IMG/VR virus record: IMGVR_UViG_3300042460_000692
Coordinates: 1-64,000 of that record
DNA length: 64,000 nt
Direction: 5' to 3' (one strand)
Origin: a virus
Shown here: positions 1 through 6,958 of the stretch, piece after piece
Layout of the letters: each line of letters begins with the position of its first letter
Numbering within the stretch: position 1 is the stretch's first letter
Notes under the pieces: generated by a model
Seen by the model: the letters and a program-made list of their open reading frames with translations, nothing else
What the model was told of the DNA's origin: nothing
The model's database searches: none
Program-made: the position numbers and the translations under genes

Positions 1-1619
1 AAGATTACAACGAAAATATTACAAGAAAATATAGACAAGCCGGTGTTACAACAGTAACGGCTGCTTGGTTATCAAAAAAATTACAATTAGCAAAACCAGA
101 TAATCCTGAGAGAGTTCTACTTATTGCAAACAAACGTGATACTGCGGTGGAGATGGCTAATAAGGTTAGACATTTCTTAGAACAATGGCCTGAATGGATT
201 AATGTTGGGTTCTCACCCGATAAAAACTCAGAAAGTAGATTTAGATTAAACAATGGATGTGAGGTTAAGGCGGTTGCAACATCAGCGGATGCCCTTCGTG
301 GTTACACACCTACCATACTTGTATTTGATGAGGCGGCATACATTGAAGCGGGAGATGATTTTTGGGCGGCCTCTATGGCGTCCCTATCAACGGGTGGTAA
401 GATTATTCTTATCTCAACTCCAAATGGTTACGACCCCATCTATTATGGTGTTTACGACCAAGCATTACGTGGAATCAATGATTTCCATATAACCGATTTA
501 AGATGGTTTAAAGACCCTCGTTACACCAAAGATTTACGTTGGATAAAATGTCAAGACATCTGTCATTACATGTTAAATAGAGAACAATATAATGATGATG
601 AAGTTGTTCTACATGATTTTGACATGAAAGAATATCTAAAACTTTTAGAAGACGGTTATAAACCATTTTCATCTTGGTTTGAGTCAATGTCTAAGAAATT
701 TAAATATGATAGACGTAAGATAGCTCAGGAGTTGGAATGTGATTTCTTAGGTTCGGGAGATGGTGTTATTCCTGGCGATATTCAAGAGAATATTGCTAAG
801 AACATGATAAGAGAACCAATTGAAAAATACATGCAAGCCACATTTTGGCAATGGAAAGAACCAATCATCGGTCATCGTTATATTATGGGGGTGGATGTGA
901 GTAGAGGAGATAGTGAGGATTTTTCAGCAATATCAATTATTGATTTTGATGATAGAGAACAGGTTGCGGAATATATTGGTAAAATACCTCCTGATGATTT
1001 AGCTGCCGTTGCATATAAATGGGCTATTTTATATGGTAATGCGTTTATTGTTACGGATATTACAGGTGGTATGGGTGTTGCCACATCAAGAAAATTAACT
1101 GAGTTAAACTATAAGAATGTTTACATTGAAGGAGTTAATACTCAAAACATTTGGGACTATAACGCCAAAGCGATGGAGAAAATACCAGGACTTAACTTCA
1201 ATAATAAAAGAACTCAAATTGTTGCCGCATTTGAAGAGCAACTTAGGAAGGGATTTATTGTTAGATCTGCAAGATTATTAAACGAACTCAATACGTTTGT
1301 TTACATGAATGGAAGACCTGACCATATGAAAGGTTCACACGATGATGCCATTATGGGTATGTCAATGGCATTATACGCTGCAGACGTATCTTTTAACTTA
1401 TTACAAAAGAATGAAAATGCTAACAAAGCAATGTTAGATTCTTGGACAATGAGTGAACGTACATACGAACCAAATAAGTCTTTTTACTCATATGGGACCG
1501 CTTTCGACCAAATAGGATCAATGGGGTTTGACGATAATCCAGCATTTAAAGATATACGTAACGTACCCGGTAAGAACCAATATCAAGAATATAATTGGTT
1601 ATTTGGAAGATCAAAATAA
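1..1619 (+). CDS. 17: Terminase large subunit, gp17-like (5' end outside window)
   Basis: ATP-driven DNA packaging motor with a nuclease domain that cuts the concatemer. The reading frame is open from the first complete codon (position 3), so the true start lies upstream. The ATPase P-loop is KYRQAGVTT, nine codons into the window. It has the lysine at its first position, as in deviant lambda-type terminase P-loops, and not before the Thr pair as in T4 (SRQLGKTT). A Walker B strand (TILVFDEAAYIE) follows. The RNase H-fold nuclease begins at MGVDVSRGDSEDFSAISIID with its first acidic residues, and a late acidic pair lies in GSHDDAIMGMSMAL. Portal follows directly, without gp18/gp19 between as in T4. 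Family assignment is secure; the exact catalytic residues are inferred from the motif pattern. Confidence 0.95.
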   Translation, partial: DYNENITRKYRQAGVTTVTAAWLSKKLQLAKPDNPERVLLIANKRDTAVEMANKVRHFLEQWPEWINVGFSPDKNSESRFRLNNGCEVKAVATSADALRGYTPTILVFDEAAYIEAGDDFWAASMASLSTGGKIILISTPNGYDPIYYGVYDQALRGINDFHITDLRWFKDPRYTKDLRWIKCQDICHYMLNREQYNDDEVVLHDFDMKEYLKLLEDGYKPFSSWFESMSKKFKYDRRKIAQELECDFLGSGDGVIPGDIQENIAKNMIREPIEKYMQATFWQWKEPIIGHRYIMGVDVSRGDSEDFSAISIIDFDDREQVAEYIGKIPPDDLAAVAYKWAILYGNAFIVTDITGGMGVATSRKLTELNYKNVYIEGVNTQNIWDYNAKAMEKIPGLNFNNKRTQIVAAFEEQLRKGFIVRSARLLNELNTFVYMNGRPDHMKGSHDDAIMGMSMALYAADVSFNLLQKNENANKAMLDSWTMSERTYEPNKSFYSYGTAFDQIGSMGFDDNPAFKDIRNVPGKNQYQEYNWLFGRSK

Positions 1620-1661
1620 TGTTCCAATTACTAATAATTTAGTTTATATTATAAAGAAAAG

Positions 1662-1669
1662 TATTTATA
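1662..1669 (+). promoter_or_regulatory. Late-type box TATTTATA before portal
   Basis: TATTTATA, 3 nt before the portal start codon. It is one of about 18 copies seen upstream of virion genes (see findings). Its role as the gp55-type late promoter is inferred. Confidence 0.5.
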
Positions 1670-1672
1670 GAT

Positions 1673-3484
1673 ATGGCAGAACAGAATTACACCGTCTTTC
1701 AGAAACTAACAAGAATGTTTGGTTATCCGGGTCAATCGATTAAGGATAAAACACCATCTTTTAATTTTAACAAAGATGAGTTATTAAAAACAGATAGTAG
1801 AGAAGACTACGAAAAGGCGATGTTGCAAGCACAACAATCGCAATACATTGCAGATAAATGGACCAAGTTAGACCAATCGGTTTATAATCAATCTGTTTAT
1901 TACGAACCAAATAGATTGGCAGCATATTATGACTACGAGTCTATGGAGTTTACTCCTGAAATTTCAGCGTCGTTAGACATATACGCTGAAGAATCTACAA
2001 CAATGTCCGAAAAGGGTGAAATATTAACCATATATTCAGAATCAGATAGAGTTAAAAGTATTTTAGTGGACTTATTTAATAATAAGTTAGATATAAATAC
2101 CAATTTACAAATGTGGGCAAGAGGTCTTTGTAAGTATGGTGACGATTTTGTTTATTTAAAAATTGATCCAGAAAAGGGTATTATTGGTTGCCAACAATTA
2201 CCGAATATTGAAATAGAGAGGTTAGAGGGTGCAACAGGAAAAAGTCCAAATCAAAGTTCTGATTTAAAACTACCAACAAGAGAATTAAGATTTACTTGGA
2301 AGAACAAAGATATGGAATTCCAAGCTTGGGAAGTTGCTCACTTTAGATTATTGGGTGACGATAGAAAGTTACCATATGGTACTTCTATGTTAGATAAGAT
2401 TAGAAGAATTTGGAAACAACTTTTACTTGCTGAAGATGCAATGTTAATTTATAGAACATCAAGAGCACCTGAAAGACGTGTGTTCAAGGTGTTTGTTGGT
2501 AATATGGACGATAAAGATATTGAACCATATGTACAACGTGTTGCCAATAAATTTAAAAGAGACCAAATACAAGACCCACGTAATGGTAACGTGGATATGA
2601 GATACAATCAAATGGCTGTAGACCAAGATTATTTCATACCTGTTCGTGACCCGTCACAAACAAATCCAATCGAAACATTACCAGGAGCTCAGAACTTGGG
2701 CGAAATTGCAGATATTGAATATATTCAAAAGAAATTATTGGCGGCTTTACGTATCCCTAAAGCTTTCTTAGGTTTTGAAGAAGTTGTTGGTGATGGTAAG
2801 AATCTTGCATTGATGGATATTCGTTTTGCAAGAACAATCAATAAAATACAAAAATCGTTAATTCAAGAATTAAATAAAATTGCATTAATGCATCTTTATT
2901 TATTAGGATTAGAAGATGATTTAAATAGTTTTTCATTATCGTTAACTAACCCATCACAGCAATCAGATTTATTAAAGATTGAAACATGGAAGGAAAAGAT
3001 TACTCTTTACAAAGATGCGACATCTGATCAATCTCAAGTAGGTATCTTACCAGTATCACATACATGGGCTAAGAAAAATATCTTAGGTATGAGTGATAGT
3101 GAGGTATTACTTGATTTACAACAACAACGTTTAGAAAGAGCGGTAGGTTTTGAATTACAAAATAGTCAACTTATTATTAAACGTTCTGGTGTATTTGATG
3201 AGGTTGATAAGAAATATGGAATTCCTGAAGAGGAGAGAGCGGCAGCAGAAGCAGCAGCATCCGGAGGTGAGGGTGCTGGTGGAGACATGGGAGGAATACC
3301 ACCACCTCCAGCGGCGGGTGGAGGAGGAGAAGCTCCTTTAAGTGAAGCAACATCTAAAAAATCAAAAATATTAGGTATGTTAGGTGAAGAAAAAGAAGAT
3401 TTTAATGTTTTGTTTGACATGGAAAAGGCACAACAGAATATTTATGAAATAGAAAATAAATTGAACGATATTTTAAACGACTAA
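1673..3484 (+). CDS. 20: Portal protein, gp20-like
   Basis: Dodecameric portal at the packaging vertex, partner of the terminase and the starting point of prohead assembly. The 603 residues are longer than T4 gp20 (about 520). The middle is typical of the T4 portal family: a segment around ARGLCKYGDDFVYLKID, the MLIYRTSRAPERRVFKV helix region, and the conserved PGAQNLGEIADIEYIQKKLLAALRIPKAFLGFEE stretch, read here as its parts PGAQNLGEIADIEYI and LRIPKAFLGFEE. A Gly/Pro/Ala-rich linker (about residues 525-555) precedes a C-terminal helix. The ATG gives MAEQNYTVFQKL. A late-type box lies 3 nt upstream and there is no Shine-Dalgarno. The gene sits between terminase and the core/protease genes. 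Confidence 0.95.
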   Translation: MAEQNYTVFQKLTRMFGYPGQSIKDKTPSFNFNKDELLKTDSREDYEKAMLQAQQSQYIADKWTKLDQSVYNQSVYYEPNRLAAYYDYESMEFTPEISASLDIYAEESTTMSEKGEILTIYSESDRVKSILVDLFNNKLDINTNLQMWARGLCKYGDDFVYLKIDPEKGIIGCQQLPNIEIERLEGATGKSPNQSSDLKLPTRELRFTWKNKDMEFQAWEVAHFRLLGDDRKLPYGTSMLDKIRRIWKQLLLAEDAMLIYRTSRAPERRVFKVFVGNMDDKDIEPYVQRVANKFKRDQIQDPRNGNVDMRYNQMAVDQDYFIPVRDPSQTNPIETLPGAQNLGEIADIEYIQKKLLAALRIPKAFLGFEEVVGDGKNLALMDIRFARTINKIQKSLIQELNKIALMHLYLLGLEDDLNSFSLSLTNPSQQSDLLKIETWKEKITLYKDATSDQSQVGILPVSHTWAKKNILGMSDSEVLLDLQQQRLERAVGFELQNSQLIIKRSGVFDEVDKKYGIPEEERAAAEAAASGGEGAGGDMGGIPPPPAAGGGGEAPLSEATSKKSKILGMLGEEKEDFNVLFDMEKAQQNIYEIENKLNDILND

Positions 3485-3486
3485 AA

Positions 3487-4233
3487 ATGAACAAATTTGG
3501 GGCACTTAAATCTAAATTATTAAACAAATTGACTGAATCTTATGCAAATGAAAATAAGACAGAAATTAAGAATATATTAGCCACAATCAAAGAAAACAAA
3601 GACTTTAAAGAAATGTACTTGTTTTACGAAGAAATTGAAAACAAATATATTGAGGATAAAGAAACAGCAAAATTATATGTTGAGGGATTAAATACATATT
3701 TTGGTCAACCAATAGGTAATTGGGATAGTTTAAATATGTTTTGTGAATCTTTAAATACTAAATTAGGTGAGGTTGAAATCGAAACTAAAGAATTATATGA
3801 ATCTTTAGATATGTTATCAGAAAAAGATTCATTATCAAATATTGAAAAGAAAGTTATTGCAAAAAAGAAATTAGTAGAACATTTAACAACTAAAAAGGAA
3901 ATTAAAGAATCTAAAGATTCGACTGTTGTTCCTAACGAAACATTACTACAAGCGGTATTAGCAAACAATTTTAACGTATTATATTCTAACACATTATCAG
4001 AATCACAAAAAGAAGAATTAAAAAATATTTTATCAATTTCTTATGATGATTTAATTACTAAGAGCAATGAATTACAAGAATCAATCATTAATCAGGTATC
4101 TACACTTTTAAGTGAATCGAACGACCCCGATTTAACCACTAAACTAAATAAAGTAAAAGATGAAGTTAGTCAAATGACAACATCTAAGTACAACTACTAC
4201 AGATTAACAGAATTAAAAAATGGTCTTAATTAA
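3487..4233 (+). CDS. Unknown protein in the prohead-core position
   Basis: I do not recognise a family. The 248 residues are rich in Lys, Glu, Asn and Ser and predicted mostly helical, with no cysteine-rich or membrane region. It starts 2 nt after the portal stop, so it is translated with portal. In T4 the slot between gene 20 and gene 21 holds gp67 and gp68 (prohead core), so a core or scaffold role is a positional inference only. The N-terminus MNKFGALKSKLLNKLTES contains LTE, matching the (L/I)xE consensus of T4 gp21 cleavage. The last codons lie inside a perfect palindromic terminator shared with the convergent bS21 gene, and both proteins end in KNGLN. Confidence 0.8.
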   Translation: MNKFGALKSKLLNKLTESYANENKTEIKNILATIKENKDFKEMYLFYEEIENKYIEDKETAKLYVEGLNTYFGQPIGNWDSLNMFCESLNTKLGEVEIETKELYESLDMLSEKDSLSNIEKKVIAKKKLVEHLTTKKEIKESKDSTVVPNETLLQAVLANNFNVLYSNTLSESQKEELKNILSISYDDLITKSNELQESIINQVSTLLSESNDPDLTTKLNKVKDEVSQMTTSKYNYYRLTELKNGLN

Positions 4234-4244
4234 GACCATTTTTT
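4215..4244. terminator. Bidirectional terminator, perfect 30-bp palindrome
   Basis: Six A, then TGGTCTTAA/TTAAGACCA, then six T: a perfect palindrome that reads as a hairpin plus U-tract on both strands. It lies over the stop codons of the forward 248-aa gene (4231-4233) and the reverse bS21 gene (4226-4228), so it can end both transcripts. Confidence 0.85.
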
Positions 4245-4417
4245 ATTTGTTGAACATATACCGCTTTTAAAACTTCCTTCCTTTTAGTGACTGAAGGTTT
4301 AACAAATTCCTTCCTTTCCCTCAATTTTTGAATTTGCTTAGTTTTTTGAACTCTATTCTTATAGGTTCTTAATGCTGTTTCGATACTACGTTCTTTTGTT
4401 ACGTCAATTATTATCAT
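4226..4417 (-). CDS. rpsU: Phage-encoded ribosomal protein bS21
   Basis: A 63-residue basic protein with the bS21 pattern: a beta-like start MIIIDVTKERSIETALRTYK, then KTKQIQKLRERKEFVKPS, then TKRKEVLKAVYVQQ. The KPS-x-x-[KR]-R block and the Arg-rich helix are what I recall from Bacteroidetes bS21, which points to the host phylum. bS21 sits on the small-subunit platform near the anti-Shine-Dalgarno end of 16S rRNA. In Bacteroidetes, bS21 with bS6 and bS18 is known to help hide the anti-SD. The phage copy could alter initiation on 30S subunits, which is inference. It lies on the opposite strand inside the head module, has its own host-type promoter, and overlaps the convergent gene by 8 bp at the stops. 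Confidence 0.9.
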   Translation of the reverse strand: MIIIDVTKERSIETALRTYKNRVQKTKQIQKLRERKEFVKPSVTKRKEVLKAVYVQQIKNGLN

Positions 4418-4434
4418 AATATATAATTATACCA

Positions 4435-4463
4435 CAAATATATAAAATATTTTGGATTTACAA
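4435..4463 (-). promoter_or_regulatory. Host-type promoter for bS21
   Basis: On the reverse strand: TTG (4463-4461), 18 nt, TATATTTG (4442-4435), matching the Bacteroidetes TTTG/TAnnTTTG promoter pattern. The start codon lies 17 nt beyond the -7 box, so the leader would be short and lacks an SD. Confidence 0.65.
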
Positions 4464-4482
4464 CATTTTTTTCATATATTTT
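4451..4482 (+). promoter_or_regulatory. Host-type promoter for the 141-aa gene
   Basis: On the forward strand: TTTG (4451-4454), 20 nt, TATATTTT (4475-4482), a one-mismatch Bacteroidetes-type promoter. It overlaps the divergent bS21 promoter. The start codon at 4519 leaves a leader of about 30 nt. Confidence 0.5.
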
Positions 4483-4518
4483 AATAACACCATAAAATAA
4501 AGATAATGAATAAAATTA

Positions 4519-4944
4519 ATGAAAACAGGTAAGTATATCCCATTAGGGACTTACAACAATGTAAAGTATGGTTATGGTACAGTAGACTTTAAAAATCTTA
4601 AAACTATTTATGTAAAATTAAATTCTTGGTTGCAACCAGAAAATGAAACTGACGATTATGACTATCTAATTTCAAAATCAAGAAGAAAAATAAAAGAATT
4701 AATTTATAATTTAAACAATTCAAGTTTTAAACAACAATCAATTGTTGATTTAGATATAAGAACCAAAGGAATTAAGATTGAAAAAAAGTCTTTTATGAAT
4801 TTAGAAATAACTTTATATGTTGAAAAGCAATTCGATATTAGATCAAAGGAAATAAAAACATTTATCACAGATTTGACCGAATCCGTTGTTGAGGATGGTT
4901 TAATTGATAAAAAACTATTCAATTTTTACAAAAGCAAGAAATAA
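4519..4944 (+). CDS. Unknown 141-aa protein, divergent from bS21
   Basis: I recognise no family. A Lys-rich alpha/beta protein of 141 residues, without cysteines, signal peptide or membrane segment. It begins MKTGKYIPLGTYNNVKYGYG. The second half alternates charged and hydrophobic residues (LEITLYVEKQFDIRSKEIKTF), which suggests a beta-strand region followed by helices. It is transcribed away from bS21 from an overlapping divergent host-type promoter, so it is probably expressed early, unlike the surrounding head genes. The next gene, the protease, has its own late-type box, which fits separate regulation. Confidence 0.75.
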   Translation: MKTGKYIPLGTYNNVKYGYGTVDFKNLKTIYVKLNSWLQPENETDDYDYLISKSRRKIKELIYNLNNSSFKQQSIVDLDIRTKGIKIEKKSFMNLEITLYVEKQFDIRSKEIKTFITDLTESVVEDGLIDKKLFNFYKSKK

Positions 4945-4958
4945 CCTTGGTATTGATG

Positions 4959-4966
4959 TATTTATA
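4959..4966 (+). promoter_or_regulatory. Late-type box before the prohead protease
   Basis: TATTTATA, 16 nt before the start codon of the gp21-like gene. Same spacing class as the copies at 44231 and 55086. Confidence 0.55.
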
Positions 4967-4982
4967 GTAATAAAATCTATAA

Positions 4983-5666
4983 ATGAAGATATTAGGACCA
5001 AACGAAACGGGTAGAGGAATTTTAATAGAATATGACGCAGGTCATGTTTCTCCCGAACAAAACAAGAAAATTATTTCGGAAATGAGGGATATGGACTTTT
5101 CACAAGACCTTATCCTTTATGCCGTTTTACAAAAATACGACACTCCAAATAAGAACGGAAGGATTTATCCTGAGATGTTACTTAAAAGAGAAAACGAAAA
5201 ATACCAATCACTTATTAAGAAGGGAGGAGCATTAAACGAACTTAATCACCCTTCATCATCTCTTATCGATTTAGATAGAGTTTCTCATTCAATTCTTGAA
5301 ACTTATTGGGACGGAAAAATCCTTATGGGTAAAATAAAATTATTCACTTCGCCAGGATGGAAGAAGATGGGTATTGTATCCACTAAGGGTGACCAAGCGG
5401 CTATGTTAATTATGAACGGAGCTACTTTGGGTATATCCTCTCGTGGTGTTGGTTCCTTAAAAAACATTAAAGGTCAAAACATTGTTCAGGATGACTTTGA
5501 ATTGGTATGTTTTGATTTAGTGTCATCCCCATCAACTCCAGGTGCATACATTTTTAGTGACCCCTCAGATAGGGACCAATATCAAGAATCAGAAATTAAA
5601 AAACCCGCGGTTGATGATAGAATGTCCAAACTTATGGGAAAATTAGATACTTTTTTGAGTAAATAA
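4983..5666 (+). CDS. 21: Prohead maturation protease, gp21-like
   Basis: Serine protease of the T4 prohead core (peptidase U9/herpes-assemblin-like fold). It processes scaffold, capsid and internal proteins at (L/I)xE sites and then itself. The 227 residues compare with about 212 in T4. Visible features: the conserved start KYDTPNKNGRIYP, the catalytic His in NELNHP (H89), the nucleophile Ser in LGISSRGVGSLK (S152 or S153), and FELVCFDLVSSPSTPGAY just after it. The C-terminal tail (MSKLMGKLDTFLSK) is probably the part removed on activation. It lies between the core-position gene and the acidic scaffold, as in T4. Start ATG at 4983, no SD. Confidence 0.9.
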   Translation: MKILGPNETGRGILIEYDAGHVSPEQNKKIISEMRDMDFSQDLILYAVLQKYDTPNKNGRIYPEMLLKRENEKYQSLIKKGGALNELNHPSSSLIDLDRVSHSILETYWDGKILMGKIKLFTSPGWKKMGIVSTKGDQAAMLIMNGATLGISSRGVGSLKNIKGQNIVQDDFELVCFDLVSSPSTPGAYIFSDPSDRDQYQESEIKKPAVDDRMSKLMGKLDTFLSK

Positions 5667-5720
5667 CCAATTTTATAGGGATACAAATATTAAAAATAAG
5701 ACTTTTTATTAAAGTCGTAC

Positions 5721-5728
5721 TATTTATT
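5721..5728 (+). promoter_or_regulatory. Late-type box before the scaffold gene
   Basis: TATTTATT, 23 nt before the start codon of the gp22-like gene. Confidence 0.45.
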
Positions 5729-5751
5729 AGATAATAAAACAAAATTTCACA

Positions 5752-6927
5752 ATGACTGAAAAATCAATTTTAGAACAAGCGTTACTTCAAGTACAAACAC
5801 TTGAAGAAGCAGTAAAGCAAAATGCAAAGGGTATACTTGCTTCAACCATGAAACAAGAACTGAATGACTTGCTTAAAGAATCATTGGAAGAAGAGGATGA
5901 AACTAAAATGCCGATGGGTGAACAACCTGAGGATGAAGTTGATCCTGAAGAAGAGGAAGACGATATGTCAGATGACGATGCAACAGCAGACGACTCTGAA
6001 AATGATACAGACCTCGATAACGAACCAAACAAAGACATTGAAGGATTAGATTCTGAAGATGATGAAGAAGGAGATGAAGATCTCGCTTTACCACCAGCAG
6101 AAGAAGGTTCTGAAGATGAGGACGTAATGGATATGACCGGTGCTTCAGATGATGAAGTATTAAAAGTTTTCAAAGCGATGAAACCAGAAGATGGTATTGT
6201 AGTTAAGAAAGACGGAAATAACATTGAGTTTGGTGACGGAGAAGACGATTATATTATCAAACTTGATGATGAAATGGAATCTGACTCTGAGTTTAATGCT
6301 GAACCCGAATTCGGTACTGAAGAAGATGAATTTTCAGAAATGGATATGATGGGTGATGATATGGAAACTGATGAGGAAGAAACAATTTACGAAATTGAGA
6401 TTGATGAAGAAGAAGATGAAGAAGAAGTTGCTGAAGGTGATGAGATGGAAATCGAAGCTACTGAAGCAGCAAGAACATTTGGAACGGGAGTTAGGGGACC
6501 ATCTCAAAAAACAAAATACAAGACTGGTCGTCACGAAATGAACGAAGAAGTTGAAAAGTTAAAGAAACAAAATTCTGAATACAAGAAGGCTTTAGTTTTA
6601 TTCAAAGACAAACTTAACGAAGTTGCTGTGTTTAATGCAAACTTAGCTTACGCTACACGTTTATTTACTGAACACTCTACTACTAAACAAGAGAAATTGA
6701 ACATATTAAAGAGATTTGATTCAGTTTCAACGATGAATGAATCTAAAGGTTTATTCAACACAATCAAATCTGAATTAGGTACAAAAACAACAGTTACCGA
6801 GTCAGTAGTTGGAAAAATCTCTAACACCCCATCTACATCATCATCTCAAGAAGTGTTATCAGAAGCTAAAGCTTATGAGAATCCACAATTCAGAAGAATG
6901 AAAGATTTAATGGGAAAAATAAAATAA
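5752..6927 (+). CDS. 22: Prohead core scaffold, gp22-like
   Basis: Internal scaffold of the prohead, degraded by gp21 before packaging. The assignment rests on position (between gp21 and gp23) and composition. The 391 residues have a very acidic middle (about residues 45-240, long Asp/Glu runs) flanked by helical, coiled-coil-like ends (EEVEKLKKQNSEYKKALVL and the C-terminal ENPQFRRMKDLMGKIK). It is longer than T4 gp22 (about 270), the extra length being the acidic region. ILE and LEE motifs near the N-terminus could be gp21 sites. The C-terminal FRRMKDLM resembles the terminal peptides shared by several accessory proteins in this genome. Start ATG at 5752 after an A-rich leader. Confidence 0.8.
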   Translation: MTEKSILEQALLQVQTLEEAVKQNAKGILASTMKQELNDLLKESLEEEDETKMPMGEQPEDEVDPEEEEDDMSDDDATADDSENDTDLDNEPNKDIEGLDSEDDEEGDEDLALPPAEEGSEDEDVMDMTGASDDEVLKVFKAMKPEDGIVVKKDGNNIEFGDGEDDYIIKLDDEMESDSEFNAEPEFGTEEDEFSEMDMMGDDMETDEEETIYEIEIDEEEDEEEVAEGDEMEIEATEAARTFGTGVRGPSQKTKYKTGRHEMNEEVEKLKKQNSEYKKALVLFKDKLNEVAVFNANLAYATRLFTEHSTTKQEKLNILKRFDSVSTMNESKGLFNTIKSELGTKTTVTESVVGKISNTPSTSSSQEVLSEAKAYENPQFRRMKDLMGKIK

Positions 6928-6958
6928 TAAATTAAACAAAAAAACAAAAACATACAAA

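Noticed and set aside
5690-5720. Hairpin GACTTT/AAAGTC after the protease gene as a terminator
   Set aside because: Six-bp A+T-rich stem without a following U-tract; too weak to call.
5787-6224. Long Ser-rich reverse frame opposite the scaffold gene
   Set aside because: It is the antisense of the Asp/Glu-rich scaffold code (GAT/GAA read backwards gives Ser-rich protein) and has no promoter.
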